The notes: generated by a model from the letters alone, not told the origin. Shown: positions 1 through 7,312, counted from the first letter of the stretch. The stretch: 9,927 nt of DNA from Rhodospirillaceae bacterium (GCA_002401565.1 NVTL01000067.1:4874-14800); one strand, 5' to 3'. Translations and numbers: made by a program.

Positions 1-1
1 C

Positions 2-373
2 GACCATCAAATGCTGTTCACCTTATTAAATGATGTGACCCACAACACCATCAATCCTCACAACATTGATGACGCGCTGCAAAAATTAATCGAATACACC
101 GTTTTTCACTTTCAACGCGAAGAAGCGATTATGAAAGTTGTGGGTTATGAAAATTTAGAAAACCATAAAATCTTGCACCAAAAACTTGCGCGCCAGGCCA
201 CTGAATTGGCAAACATCTGGAACGAAGAACAAAATATGCAAACCATCAGAGACCTCAGAAGGTTCCTGCGCACGTGGTTGGTGGGCCATATTAAAGAAGA
301 AGATTTCAAAATATTTGAAGCGGCAAAAGGCAAACAAAGCCTTATCCGTAAGGCTTTGGAAAATATAACATAA
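2..373 (+). CDS. Bacteriohemerythrin domain protein, 5' end cut by window edge
   Basis: Hemerythrins bind O2 (sometimes NO, or sense redox state) at a non-haem di-iron centre inside a four-helix bundle. The open frame enters from the left edge and ends at TAA 371-373; about 123 codons are visible. The ligands seen are the His of the Asp-His-Gln-Met-Leu-Phe segment (codon at 5-7), the H-x3-E pair (His codon 107-109, Glu 119-121), H-x3-H (164-166 and 176-178) and H-x4-D (287-289 and 302-304). All positions visible here fit a functional di-iron site. The N-terminal helix and the start lie outside the window, so it cannot be decided whether this is a stand-alone protein of about 135-140 residues or the C-terminal domain of a larger sensor like the one at the right end. 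A diguanylate cyclase gene follows 181 bp downstream on the same strand. The ATG at 11 is an internal Met, not the start. Confidence 0.92.
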   Translation, partial: DHQMLFTLLNDVTHNTINPHNIDDALQKLIEYTVFHFQREEAIMKVVGYENLENHKILHQKLARQATELANIWNEEQNMQTIRDLRRFLRTWLVGHIKEEDFKIFEAAKGKQSLIRKALENIT

Positions 374-473
374 CTTATACTAAACCTCATTTTGAGGGGC
401 CGCGCCTTTTAACATGGCAACGTTTTTTTTTCAAATTACCCCCAGCCCAAAGCTCTCATCTTGGGAGAAACCC

Positions 474-502
474 TTGTTAAAGTAATGTTAAAGGGGTAAA
501 AA
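474..502 (+). promoter_or_regulatory. Weak candidate promoter with overlapping direct repeat, upstream of the diguanylate cyclase gene
   Basis: TTGTTA at 474-479 and TAAAAA at 497-502 are separated by 17 bp, each matching four of six bases of the sigma70 consensus. Two copies of GTTAAAG (476-482 and 487-493), 11 bp apart start to start, cover the spacer, which is the layout expected for an operator contacted on one face of the helix. This is pattern reading only. The rest of the 374-554 gap holds a short hairpin (arms 385-389 and 393-397) and a nine-T run at 423-431, which do not combine into a convincing terminator for the hemerythrin gene. Confidence 0.2.
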
Positions 503-554
503 CATAGTCAGAATAATAACCGAAAAAACTTTTAATGGTACTGACGCCGAATCA

Positions 555-1928
555 ATGACCCCAGACAATGCATACACAAACGGTATTCAAGAGATGTCCT
601 CTGTCACCCTGACAGATATGCTCAATGCCGTTTCAGATATGGTCTGTGTCTGTATCGATGGCAAGATCAGCCATATCAACAGCACGGGGCTTTCGTTTTT
701 AGGGGCCAGCGATCAAAATGACCTGCTTGGCGTCAATTTCCAAAGTTTGATTTGCGACGACTTTGCAAGCTCTAGCGACGATCTGTTGGCCATGCTTTGC
801 GAAGAAACCGCCGCCACGCCAATGCACATCAAAGGCTTAGATGGCAAGCGCACCAGCATTACAATTAAGGTCAACCGTTTGCAAGATTTGGGCGATACGG
901 CCTATGTCCTGACCGCGCAAAATATTTCAAATCAAGTAAAGCTGTCCCAAGACATCCGCGACAGCGAAGCCCGCTTTGGCAAGCTGATCGATAATGCTTT
1001 GGATTTCATCTGTGTGATGAAAGACGGTGTTATCACCTATGTCAATCAGGCCGGCATGAAACTTTTAAAAGCCGCTTATCAAGACGAAGTTGTCGGTCAA
1101 CACATTGATACCTTCACCCACCCCAATTATCAGGGCATTTTGGGCGAAGACCTGCATGAATTCATCACCGATTCTGAACTGTTTCCCATGCGTTTTATCG
1201 ACATCAGCCAGAACGCGATCGATGTTGAACTGGGCATTGTCATTTTGGAAGACGGCACACACCCCCGCTATATGATCGAAGCCCGCGACATCACCGCGCA
1301 CAATCGTGCAGTCACCGCGTTGCGCCATTCCATCGAAAATTTGGAAAACCGTGTCGAAGAACGCACCCGCGCGCTCAGTGCCGAAGTCGTTGAACGTCGG
1401 CGCGCCGAAGAAAAAATGCGCCACATTGCGTCGCACGATGGTCTGACTGGATTGCCCAATCGATCTTTGCTTTTCGACCGTTTGGAACAGGCCACCAAAC
1501 GCACCCACCGGGACGCAAAAAAATACGCCATATTGTTTATCGATTTGGATGGATTTAAGCCCATCAATGATAGCCTTGGGCATGATATTGGGGATGAGGT
1601 TTTGAAATCTGTTGCGGATCGGCTTCGTTCTTCGGTGCGCGAAACAGATACCGCGGCTCGTTTTGGCGGTGATGAATTTGTTGTCTTGCTCACCGATTTA
1701 GAAACCAAGGATGCAGCCGGACTGATCGCCGAAAAAATCATTTCCAAATTGGCTGAGCCCATGAATTTCGATGGCATCAAAGCCAAGGTCGGGGCCAGCA
1801 TCGGCATTGCCTTTTACCCCGACAACGCCGACACCGCCGAAGGTGTTCTGAAAAAGGCTGACAGTGCCATGTACAAAGTCAAAGGCAGCGGCAAAAACGC
1901 ATATATCATGGCCGACGACGACGCTTAA
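555..1928 (+). CDS. PAS-PAS-GGDEF diguanylate cyclase
   Basis: A 457-residue cytoplasmic protein that should make cyclic di-GMP from two GTP. Two PAS-like sensor regions (about residues 18-125 and 137-250; the second ends in a typical Glu-Ala-Arg-Asp-Ile-Thr turn) lead through a charged coiled-coil linker (about 252-290) into a GGDEF domain (about 292-455). The active-site Gly-Gly-Asp-Glu-Phe is intact at 371-375, the metal-binding Asp is near 330 in Phe-Ile-Asp-Leu-Asp-Gly-Phe, and an Arg-Glu-Thr-Asp at 362-365 lies exactly five residues before GGDEF, the geometry of the product-inhibition I-site. There is no EAL domain and no membrane segment or signal peptide. ATG 555 is chosen because it is the first in-frame ATG after an upstream stop; no clear Shine-Dalgarno precedes it, and the Met at 594 is an alternative. 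The PAS ligand cannot be told from sequence. Position after a hemerythrin gene suggests, without proof, an oxygen or redox input. Confidence 0.93.
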   Translation: MTPDNAYTNGIQEMSSVTLTDMLNAVSDMVCVCIDGKISHINSTGLSFLGASDQNDLLGVNFQSLICDDFASSSDDLLAMLCEETAATPMHIKGLDGKRTSITIKVNRLQDLGDTAYVLTAQNISNQVKLSQDIRDSEARFGKLIDNALDFICVMKDGVITYVNQAGMKLLKAAYQDEVVGQHIDTFTHPNYQGILGEDLHEFITDSELFPMRFIDISQNAIDVELGIVILEDGTHPRYMIEARDITAHNRAVTALRHSIENLENRVEERTRALSAEVVERRRAEEKMRHIASHDGLTGLPNRSLLFDRLEQATKRTHRDAKKYAILFIDLDGFKPINDSLGHDIGDEVLKSVADRLRSSVRETDTAARFGGDEFVVLLTDLETKDAAGLIAEKIISKLAEPMNFDGIKAKVGASIGIAFYPDNADTAEGVLKKADSAMYKVKGSGKNAYIMADDDA

Positions 1929-1992
1929 GATTTAAGGCGTTACACCCAACGCTCAAAAGCCGTTGTTAGCCTTCACGTTCCCAAACAGACGT

Positions 1993-2032
1993 ACTTAGGC
2001 CCCGTCCAAATTTTGAACGGGGCCTAAGTTTT
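1993..2032 (+). terminator. Intrinsic terminator after the diguanylate cyclase gene
   Basis: A perfect 13 bp stem (1993-2005 with 2017-2029) encloses an 11-base AT-rich loop and is followed by a four-T run at 2029-2032. The stem is GC-rich at the loop end. It sits 64 bp after the cyclase stop, in the 127 bp convergent gap before the end of degP. Read on the - strand it lacks a T-run, so it mainly serves the + strand gene, although the hairpin may also protect the degP transcript end. Confidence 0.8.
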
Positions 2033-2055
2033 AGAGATTTGTTTGTGCGAAATCG

Positions 2056-3558
2056 TTACTTCAAACGCACCGCCACAAAACGGAAACCCGACTGGCCTTC
2101 GATCAACAACAATACCGACCGTTTGCCCTCAGTCACGGCCTCTTTGACCAGACGTTTGGCTTCTAATGGCGTACTGATTTTTTGCTGGCTGATTTCAGCC
2201 ACCACGTCACCGGGACGTATGCCTTCTTCAAAGGCTGGACCGTTGCGATCAACGTCCGCAACGATTACGCCTTCGACTTCGGCGGGAAGTTCAAATCGAT
2301 CGCGAATTTCTTGTGTAATTTGGGTTAAGGTTAAGCCTAATTCAGATAGCGTTTCGAGTGTATTGGTCGAAGATTTCGGAGCTTCTTTCTTCGCCGCAAC
2401 AAGCGTTTCATCATCATCAAGCTTTTCAATGGTGACTTTTAAGGTCGCCATTGAACCGTCACGCCAAACTTTGACCTTAACACTGCGGCCGACTTCGGTG
2501 GCGGCGACGATACGCGGTAATTTGCGCATTTCGGTGACACGCTTGCCATCAAATTCTAAGATCACGTCCCGTGCCAATAATCCGGCATGATCCGCTGGAC
2601 CACCGTCAACAACGCTGGCGACCAAGGCGCCTTCGGTTTTTTCCAAGCCCAAGGCTTCGGCGATGGATTTGGTGACCACTTGAATGTGTACGCCCAACCA
2701 ACCGCGCTGCACCTGACCGTTGTTGATCAATTGACGAATAACCGGGGCCGCCGTGGAACTGGGGATGGCAAAACCAATGCCGACACTGCCGCCCGTGGGG
2801 GAAAAGATTGCGGTATTGATGCCGACCACATCACCATCCATATTGAACATCGGCCCACCAGAATTGCCCCGGTTGATCGACGCATCGGTTTGAATGAAAT
2901 CATCATAAGGTCCGGCGTTAATGTCGCGACCACGCGCCGATACGATACCCGCCGTGACCGTGCCACCCAATCCAAACGGATTGCCAATGGCCAACACCCA
3001 ATCGCCAACGCGGGTCTTTTTTGAATCGCCAAACGAAACCGACGGAAGCTTGCGATCTGTATGTACTTTTAAGACCGCCAAATCCGTTTTGGTATCGCGG
3101 CCCACCACGGTGGCTTTCATACGGGTATCGTCATGCAATAACACAAATACTTCGTCGGCGTCTTGGATCACGTGATTATTGGTGACCACGTAAGCGTCGC
3201 CGTTTTTACGGTAATCAATGATAAAGCCTGAACCCAAAGACGTTGCTTTACGTTTTTTAGACTTTTGACCTTTGCCGTTGCCTTGGCCGTTTTTATCAAA
3301 AAAATCTTTGAAAAAATCTTCGAACGGTGAGCCCGGAGGAAATTGCGGCATGTTCGGCTGGCTGCCACCGCCGCCGCTGCTTTCAATCACTTGTGTGGTG
3401 GAAATATTCACCACCGCCGGAAGAAGATCTTCGGCCAAATCGGCAAAACTTTCCGGAGCCCCCCGCGCAGAGGCAGAAGACGTTGCAAACAAAGCGACGG
3501 TAAAAACCATCATCAACGGCAGGACCAACAAACGACGTGCATTCAAATTTACATACAT
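2056..3558 (-). CDS. degP: DegP/DegQ (HtrA/Do)-family periplasmic serine protease
   Basis: A 500-residue HtrA protease-chaperone that degrades or holds misfolded envelope proteins. In order: an export signal (Arg8-Arg9, hydrophobic core about 10-26, likely cut after the Ser-Ala-Ser-Ala near residue 31); a trypsin-like domain with catalytic His129 (Asn-Asn-His-Val-Ile), Asp159 (Thr-Asp-Leu-Ala-Val-Leu) and Ser233 (Gly-Asn-Ser-Gly-Gly-Pro); then PDZ1 (about 284-378) and PDZ2 (about 400-497). A Gly/Pro-rich and Lys-rich insert at about 60-105 corresponds to the LA-loop region. Length and two-PDZ layout fit alphaproteobacterial DegP/DegQ/MucD-like proteins; the exact paralogue name is not decidable from one copy. 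The start ATG (3556-3558) gives a good signal peptide; the ribosome site is only a loose AAAAGA. It lies 85 bp after the DUF2065 gene and is probably co-transcribed with it. The surroundings (hflK, hflC) support a role in envelope quality control. Confidence 0.95.
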   Translation of the reverse strand: MYVNLNARRLLVLPLMMVFTVALFATSSASARGAPESFADLAEDLLPAVVNISTTQVIESSGGGGSQPNMPQFPPGSPFEDFFKDFFDKNGQGNGKGQKSKKRKATSLGSGFIIDYRKNGDAYVVTNNHVIQDADEVFVLLHDDTRMKATVVGRDTKTDLAVLKVHTDRKLPSVSFGDSKKTRVGDWVLAIGNPFGLGGTVTAGIVSARGRDINAGPYDDFIQTDASINRGNSGGPMFNMDGDVVGINTAIFSPTGGSVGIGFAIPSSTAAPVIRQLINNGQVQRGWLGVHIQVVTKSIAEALGLEKTEGALVASVVDGGPADHAGLLARDVILEFDGKRVTEMRKLPRIVAATEVGRSVKVKVWRDGSMATLKVTIEKLDDDETLVAAKKEAPKSSTNTLETLSELGLTLTQITQEIRDRFELPAEVEGVIVADVDRNGPAFEEGIRPGDVVAEISQQKISTPLEAKRLVKEAVTEGKRSVLLLIEGQSGFRFVAVRLK

Positions 3559-3643
3559 TTTTTTATCAATCTTTTCAAATTACCAAATACTATAGTTATA
3601 CAGATAAGCGTTAATTGCGGAATAACTATGGCAGAAATGCGTT

Positions 3644-3829
3644 TTATCCGCGCACGCCCCAAACAATCACCATGCCGATGCTCGCCATGACCAAGGCTGT
3701 GGTCCGCAATTGACCTTCGCCCAACGCCAGCATCTGGGCCATGGCATTTCGCATAAAGGTCGGAAACATGGCATACAACAGGCCTTCCAGAACCAAAACC
3801 AAACCAAAGGCCGCGATCAGATCATTCAT
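3644..3829 (-). CDS. DUF2065 family small inner-membrane protein
   Basis: A 61-residue protein with two predicted membrane helices (about residues 3-24, beginning Leu-Ile-Ala-Ala-Phe-Gly-Leu-Val, and about 43-59) around a short loop with Pro-Thr-Phe-Met-Arg. Length and the Leu-Glu-Gly-Leu-Leu-Tyr-Ala motif fit DUF2065, a family I recall between hflC and degP/degQ in proteobacteria. Its biochemical role is unknown; co-location suggests a helper of HflKC-FtsH or of the protease. The start ATG at 3827-3829 has AAAGG about 10 nt upstream (complement of 3840-3844), just after the hflC terminator. The gene ends with TAA at 3644-3646. Confidence 0.85.
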   Translation of the reverse strand: MNDLIAAFGLVLVLEGLLYAMFPTFMRNAMAQMLALGEGQLRTTALVMASIGMVIVWGVRG

Positions 3830-3846
3830 ACTTTAGAGACCTTTAC

Positions 3847-3883
3847 AAAAAAACATACCGGCCTTTTAAGGACCGGTATGTTT
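3847..3883 (-). terminator. Intrinsic terminator or attenuator between hflC and the DUF2065 gene
   Basis: An 11 bp perfect inverted repeat (3851-3861 with 3873-3883) encloses an 11-base loop that itself contains the self-complementary CCTTTTAAGG. On the - strand the stem runs into seven T residues (complement of 3847-3853), the classical intrinsic terminator layout. It starts 24 bp after the hflC stop and ends only 17 bp before the DUF2065 start codon, so it interrupts the hflK-hflC-DUF2065-degP series. On the + strand the flank is only three T then CAATATTT, so termination in that direction is less likely. Confidence 0.75.
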
Positions 3884-3907
3884 CAATATTTAAGCTGACA
3901 AGTTCAG

Positions 3908-4780
3908 TTATTTTCTCGCCCCAGTTGGGTCGTTAAAATAACGGAAGAAGTCACTGTCAGGGGAAAGCACCAAATTGGTATCGCCCCGTCCAAAGGCTGA
4001 CCGATAGGCGGTCATAGACCGATAGAACGCGAAGAATTCTGGGTCTTTGCCATAAGCGGCACCCAAAACACGGTTGCGTTCTCCGTCGCCTTGACCCCGC
4101 AAAATTTGTGCTTTGCGTTGGGCTTCGGCTAAGATCACGACCTTGTCACGATCGGCACGAGAGGTGATTTCCAACTTGGCTTTATCACCATCCGCACGCA
4201 ACTGATTGGCTTCTTTTACCCGTTCAGACCGCATACGATTGTAAACGTTTTGCGAAATTTCAGGGGGCAAATCGGTACGCACGATACGAACATCCAAAAT
4301 TTCGATGCCGTAATCCTTGGTTTCACTGGCCAAGCGTTCTTTGATTTCCAACATGATGGCCTGACGTTTTTCAGACAACAAATCGTTAAGGCTGTTGCGC
4401 GCCATAGAGTTTCGAACCGAAGAGTTCAAAATTTGGCCAACTTGACTGCGAAAACGAGCTTCGGTGCGCAGGGCTTGGAAAAAACGCAACGGATCAACAA
4501 TGCGATAACGCGCGAACGCATCCACATTAATCCGTTTTTGATCATTCAAAATAACGCGGTCCGGTGGAGGATCAAGATCCAACACACGATTGTCATATTT
4601 CACCACGTCTTGCACAAACGGCATTTTGAAATGAAGACCAGCTTCACTGACTTGGCGTTGAGGTTTACCAAACTGCATAACCATGGCTTGTTCGGTTTGA
4701 TCAACCGTAAAGGTGGAGGCTGATCCGACGACCGTGCCGATAACGGCAAGGGCGCCAAGAATGACGACTGCTTTACTCAT
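3908..4780 (-). CDS. hflC: HflC, SPFH-domain modulator of FtsH
   Basis: A 290-residue inner-membrane protein that pairs with HflK in a large periplasm-facing complex which encloses and regulates the FtsH AAA protease. One N-terminal membrane helix (about residues 4-22) is followed by an SPFH/band-7 domain beginning Thr-Val-Asp-Gln-Thr-Glu-Gln-Ala and by a long charged helix rich in Arg, Glu, Lys and Ala (about 160-235). The HflC-typical Leu-Asp-Val-Arg-Ile-Val-Arg-Thr-Asp-Leu-Pro and a Gly-Gln-Gly-Asp-Gly-Glu-Arg-Asn-Arg segment near the C-terminal part are present. Its ATG overlaps the hflK stop by one base (TAATG), which implies translational coupling, and GGGAG (complement of 4788-4792) lies 7 nt before it, inside the hflK end. 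Followed by an intrinsic terminator. Nothing is truncated. Confidence 0.95.
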   Translation of the reverse strand: MSKAVVILGALAVIGTVVGSASTFTVDQTEQAMVMQFGKPQRQVSEAGLHFKMPFVQDVVKYDNRVLDLDPPPDRVILNDQKRINVDAFARYRIVDPLRFFQALRTEARFRSQVGQILNSSVRNSMARNSLNDLLSEKRQAIMLEIKERLASETKDYGIEILDVRIVRTDLPPEISQNVYNRMRSERVKEANQLRADGDKAKLEITSRADRDKVVILAEAQRKAQILRGQGDGERNRVLGAAYGKDPEFFAFYRSMTAYRSAFGRGDTNLVLSPDSDFFRYFNDPTGARK

Positions 4781-5889
4781 TATTGGGCTCCCGTCTTTTT
4801 ATTGAGTTCGGGAAGCGCTAGGTAAGGAACAACACCGCTGCCGCTTTTTTGATCGATGATCACTTTATTAGAGTTTCTCATGATTTCTTCCATGGCTTCC
4901 AGATATAGACGTTGTGTTGTCACATCTTTGGCCACTTTATAACTTTCATACACCGACAAGAACCGTTTGGCTTCACCTTCGGCTTGCTTGCTCACTTGCT
5001 CTTTGTAAGCTTCGGCCTGTTGCACCAACTGTGCGGCTTGACCTTCGGCTGTGGGCACAATTTTGTTTGCATAAGCTTCGGCTTCGTTCTTTTTGCGATC
5101 CAAATCTTGGCGCGCCGATTGAACATCGTTAAAGGAGTCAATAACCTGAGCCGGCGGATCGGTTTTCAACAACTGTACCTGCTTAATCAGAATGCCCGCT
5201 TTCAAATCATCCAAAATTCTTTGCACAGATTCACGTGTTTTGTTTTGAACCAATTCACGATCTGAGGTCATGGCTTTTTCAAGCTTGGTTTGACCAATCA
5301 CTTCCCGCATGGCGCTTTCGGCCACAACTTTAATGGTGCCTTCGGGATCACGAATGTTGAACAAATATTCGCCCGCATCCTTGATTTTCCACTGAATCGA
5401 AAATTGAACATCAATGATGTTTTGGTCATTGGTCAGCATCAAGCTTTCCGCCAAGACATCACGCGCCGGCGTCAGGCCACGATTGAAACCTTGCGTTTGC
5501 ACTTCACCCCGAAAACCAACGTCAATACGGCGAATGGCTTCGATGTTTTCGGTGATCACTTCACCGATAGGAGAGGGGTAATACCAATGCAGACCCGGTC
5601 CTTTGTCTTCAAACGGTTTGTGTTCGCCAAAGAATTTGACCACACCTTGGTGACCGGCATCGACACGATACACACCGCTGAACATCCAAAGCGCAAAAAC
5701 CGCAAGCAGGGCCAAGCTAATGGCGCGGCCGGAACCGAGCCCACCGGGAAGCATGTTTTTAAAATTATCTTGAGAACGCCGAAGCATTTCTTCGATATCG
5801 GGGGGTTGAGAGCCGCCACCAGTAGGGCCATTGCCGCCACCGCTGCCGCCCCATGGTCCACCGCTACCGCCTTGAGGTTTCCATGACAT
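4780..5889 (-). CDS. hflK: HflK, SPFH-domain modulator of FtsH
   Basis: A 369-residue partner of HflC in the FtsH-regulating membrane complex. The N-terminus is Gly-rich (about residues 7-28) starting Met-Ser-Trp-Lys-Pro-Gln, as is usual for HflK; a short acidic and basic helix with Asp-Ile-Glu-Glu-Met-Leu-Arg-Arg follows, then one membrane helix (about 54-73) and the SPFH/band-7 domain (from about 75), with a long Ala/Glu/Gln/Lys-rich helix (about 255-320). The start was set at ATG 5887-5889, because it gives the conserved Met-Ser-Trp beginning and is preceded by AAGGA about 10 nt upstream; a TTG at 5911-5913 would add eight residues, but its first residues overlap that ribosome site, so it is unlikely. 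First gene of the - strand cluster, divergent from mrp. Confidence 0.95.
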   Translation of the reverse strand: MSWKPQGGSGGPWGGSGGGNGPTGGGSQPPDIEEMLRRSQDNFKNMLPGGLGSGRAISLALLAVFALWMFSGVYRVDAGHQGVVKFFGEHKPFEDKGPGLHWYYPSPIGEVITENIEAIRRIDVGFRGEVQTQGFNRGLTPARDVLAESLMLTNDQNIIDVQFSIQWKIKDAGEYLFNIRDPEGTIKVVAESAMREVIGQTKLEKAMTSDRELVQNKTRESVQRILDDLKAGILIKQVQLLKTDPPAQVIDSFNDVQSARQDLDRKKNEAEAYANKIVPTAEGQAAQLVQQAEAYKEQVSKQAEGEAKRFLSVYESYKVAKDVTTQRLYLEAMEEIMRNSNKVIIDQKSGSGVVPYLALPELNKKTGAQ

Positions 5890-5984
5890 CCGTGTTGTTT
5901 CCTTCAGATCCAATGTTTCGTTGGGTTTTTTAAGGTTTTTTCCTCAAAACACCATTTATATTTTGTTTTTCTACTATGAGCCCT

Positions 5985-5990
5985 TATATA
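5985..5990 (+). promoter_or_regulatory. Candidate -10 box for mrp
   Basis: TATATA at 5985-5990 lies 16 bp after TTGTTT (5963-5968) and about 115 bp before the mrp start. The AT-rich octamer TATATAAG occurs twice in this divergent region (5985-5992 and 6022-6029). The match is modest and the box is self-complementary, so direction is uncertain. Confidence 0.22.
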
Positions 5991-6021
5991 AGTTCTCAAC
6001 AGAGCTAAACACCTACACAAC

Positions 6022-6050
6022 TATATAAGCCAGCCTGCTTCACCGTGCAA
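6022..6050 (-). promoter_or_regulatory. Candidate sigma70-type promoter for hflK
   Basis: Read on the - strand, TTGCAC (complement of 6045-6050) and TATATA (6022-6027) are separated by exactly 17 bp. Transcription would begin near 6015 and leave a leader of roughly 125 nt before the hflK ATG. That leader includes two GGTTTTTT tracts on the + strand (5924-5941) in 10 bp register. Inferred from consensus matching only. Confidence 0.35.
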
Positions 6051-6105
6051 TGATAAGCAATTGGTTTATTTTTTAGATATCTGCTCATTTTTGGAGATTG
6101 CAAGT

Positions 6106-7206
6106 ATGTCACTCGTTACCGAAGAAAAAATTATGGAAGCTCTTTCAACCGTCATGGACGGTGATAAGAGTATTGTCGAACAAAATATGGTGCAAGGCCT
6201 GCAAATCAAAGACGGACACGTTCTGTTTTCGATTACGGTTGATGCATCCGTTGGGGCTCAAGCTGAGCCCCTGCGCAAAGAAGCCGAAAATACAATTCAT
6301 GCCCTAGATGGCGTATTGTCGGCGACCGTTGTCTTGACGGCAGAAACAGAATCCCACGCTCACCCGGACGATGTTGTCCCAGAGCCTCTTCCTGAAGTTC
6401 CCCTTTTGGAAGGTGTTAAAGCCATTATCGCCGTGGCGTCTGGTAAAGGCGGCGTTGGCAAATCAACCACCACCGTCAACTTGGCCTTAGCTTTGCGCGA
6501 CCAAGGCCTGAAAGTTGGGCTTTTGGACGCCGATATTTATGGTCCATCCATGCCCCGCATGTTGGGCATCACGGGCGAACCCACATCCAGCGACGGCAAG
6601 CTTTTGGACGCCAAAGAAGGTCACGGCATCAAATGTATGTCCATGGGCTTTTTGGTCGAAGAAGACGCCCCTGTTATCTGGCGTGGCCCCATGGTGCAAA
6701 CCGCATTGACGCAAATGATGCGCGATGTTGCTTGGGGTGAACTTGATTTGTTGCTGATCGATATGCCACCCGGCACCGGCGATGCTCAATTGACCATTTC
6801 TCAACAGGTTCCTTTAACAGGTGCCGTAATTGTTTCCACACCCCAAGACATTGCTTTGTTGGATGCCCGCAAAGGCCTCAACATGTTCCGTCAAGTGGAC
6901 GTGCCTGTTTTGGGTATCGTTGAAAACATGAGCTATTTCAAATGTCCACATTGCGGTGAACACACCAACATCTTCAGCCATGGCGGTGCCAAAGACGAAG
7001 CGAAAGAATTGGGTGTCGATTTCTTGGGCGAAATTCCGTTGGATATTAAAATCCGCGAAACGTCTGATAGTGGACATCCAATTGTGGACCAAAGCCCAGA
7101 TAGTGACCTTGCCAAAGCGTACAAGGCCATTGCCAAGCAAGTTTGGGCTAAAGCAGAAGCCGTTTTAGAAGACAAAGCAGCAAAGGCTCCTAAGATTGTT
7201 ATGTAA
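6106..7206 (+). CDS. mrp: Mrp/ApbC Fe-S cluster carrier P-loop ATPase
   Basis: A 366-residue cytosolic protein that binds and passes Fe-S clusters to apo-proteins. The N-terminal MIP18/DUF59-like domain (about residues 5-80) is followed by a Pro/Glu-rich linker (about 82-102) and a Mrp/NBP35 NTPase domain. Its deviant Walker A, Gly-Lys-Gly-Gly-Val-Gly-Lys-Ser-Thr, is at 113-121, the Asp-Ala-Asp-Ile-Tyr-Gly-Pro-Ser switch at 141-148, and the Ile-Asp-Met-Pro-Pro-Gly-Thr-Gly-Asp motif at 218-226. Cys280 and Cys283 (Cys-Pro-His-Cys) are the conserved CxxC that bridges a cluster at the dimer interface. Start ATG 6106 has GGAG at 6093-6096, 9 nt upstream, and gives the expected N-terminus; an in-frame TTG at 6061 has no such support. 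It reads away from hflK. No U-tract terminator was found downstream before the next + strand gene. Confidence 0.96.
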   Translation: MSLVTEEKIMEALSTVMDGDKSIVEQNMVQGLQIKDGHVLFSITVDASVGAQAEPLRKEAENTIHALDGVLSATVVLTAETESHAHPDDVVPEPLPEVPLLEGVKAIIAVASGKGGVGKSTTTVNLALALRDQGLKVGLLDADIYGPSMPRMLGITGEPTSSDGKLLDAKEGHGIKCMSMGFLVEEDAPVIWRGPMVQTALTQMMRDVAWGELDLLLIDMPPGTGDAQLTISQQVPLTGAVIVSTPQDIALLDARKGLNMFRQVDVPVLGIVENMSYFKCPHCGEHTNIFSHGGAKDEAKELGVDFLGEIPLDIKIRETSDSGHPIVDQSPDSDLAKAYKAIAKQVWAKAEAVLEDKAAKAPKIVM

Positions 7207-7312
7207 CTGCTGGCTTGCTGGATAAAGCCATACATGCTCAAATATCAGTGTACTACTTTGGCGGTCTTCGTATAGGCCAACACTTTGAAACATTGATATT
7301 GATTCGATAATC
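7207..7312 (+). other. Short gap between mrp and the large sensor-hydrolase gene
   Basis: This 106 bp gap holds a 6 bp hairpin (7211-7216 with 7225-7230, 8-base loop) soon after the mrp stop, without a T-run. A looser TTGGC/GCCAA pair lies around 7258-7280. No good promoter or Shine-Dalgarno is visible, so the downstream gene could be read through from mrp or use a promoter I cannot recognise. Confidence 0.4.

Noticed and set aside
385..431. Short hairpins plus a nine-T run after the hemerythrin gene as a terminator
   Set aside because: The 5 bp stem (385-397) and the overlapping GGC/GCC hairpin are weak, and the T-run at 423-431 is not next to either stem.
1065..1807. Long - strand open frames opposite the diguanylate cyclase
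   Set aside because: They lie entirely within the GGDEF/PAS gene, have no domain sense and are mirror frames of its codon bias.
2039..3024. Long + strand open frames opposite the degP-like gene
   Set aside because: The - strand has an intact HtrA triad, signal peptide and PDZ domains; the + frames have low-complexity Ser/Thr/Arg translations and no ribosome site.
5290..5886. A 198-codon + strand frame opposite hflK
   Set aside because: It is an antisense shadow of a well conserved gene, with no recognisable protein features.
7211..7230. Hairpin just after mrp as a terminator
   Set aside because: Only a 6 bp stem and no following T-run.
7285..7310. TTGAAA with GATAAT as a promoter for the large right-hand gene
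   Set aside because: The spacer is only 15 bp and the -10 box would place the start of transcription inside the coding frame; noted as a question, not annotated.
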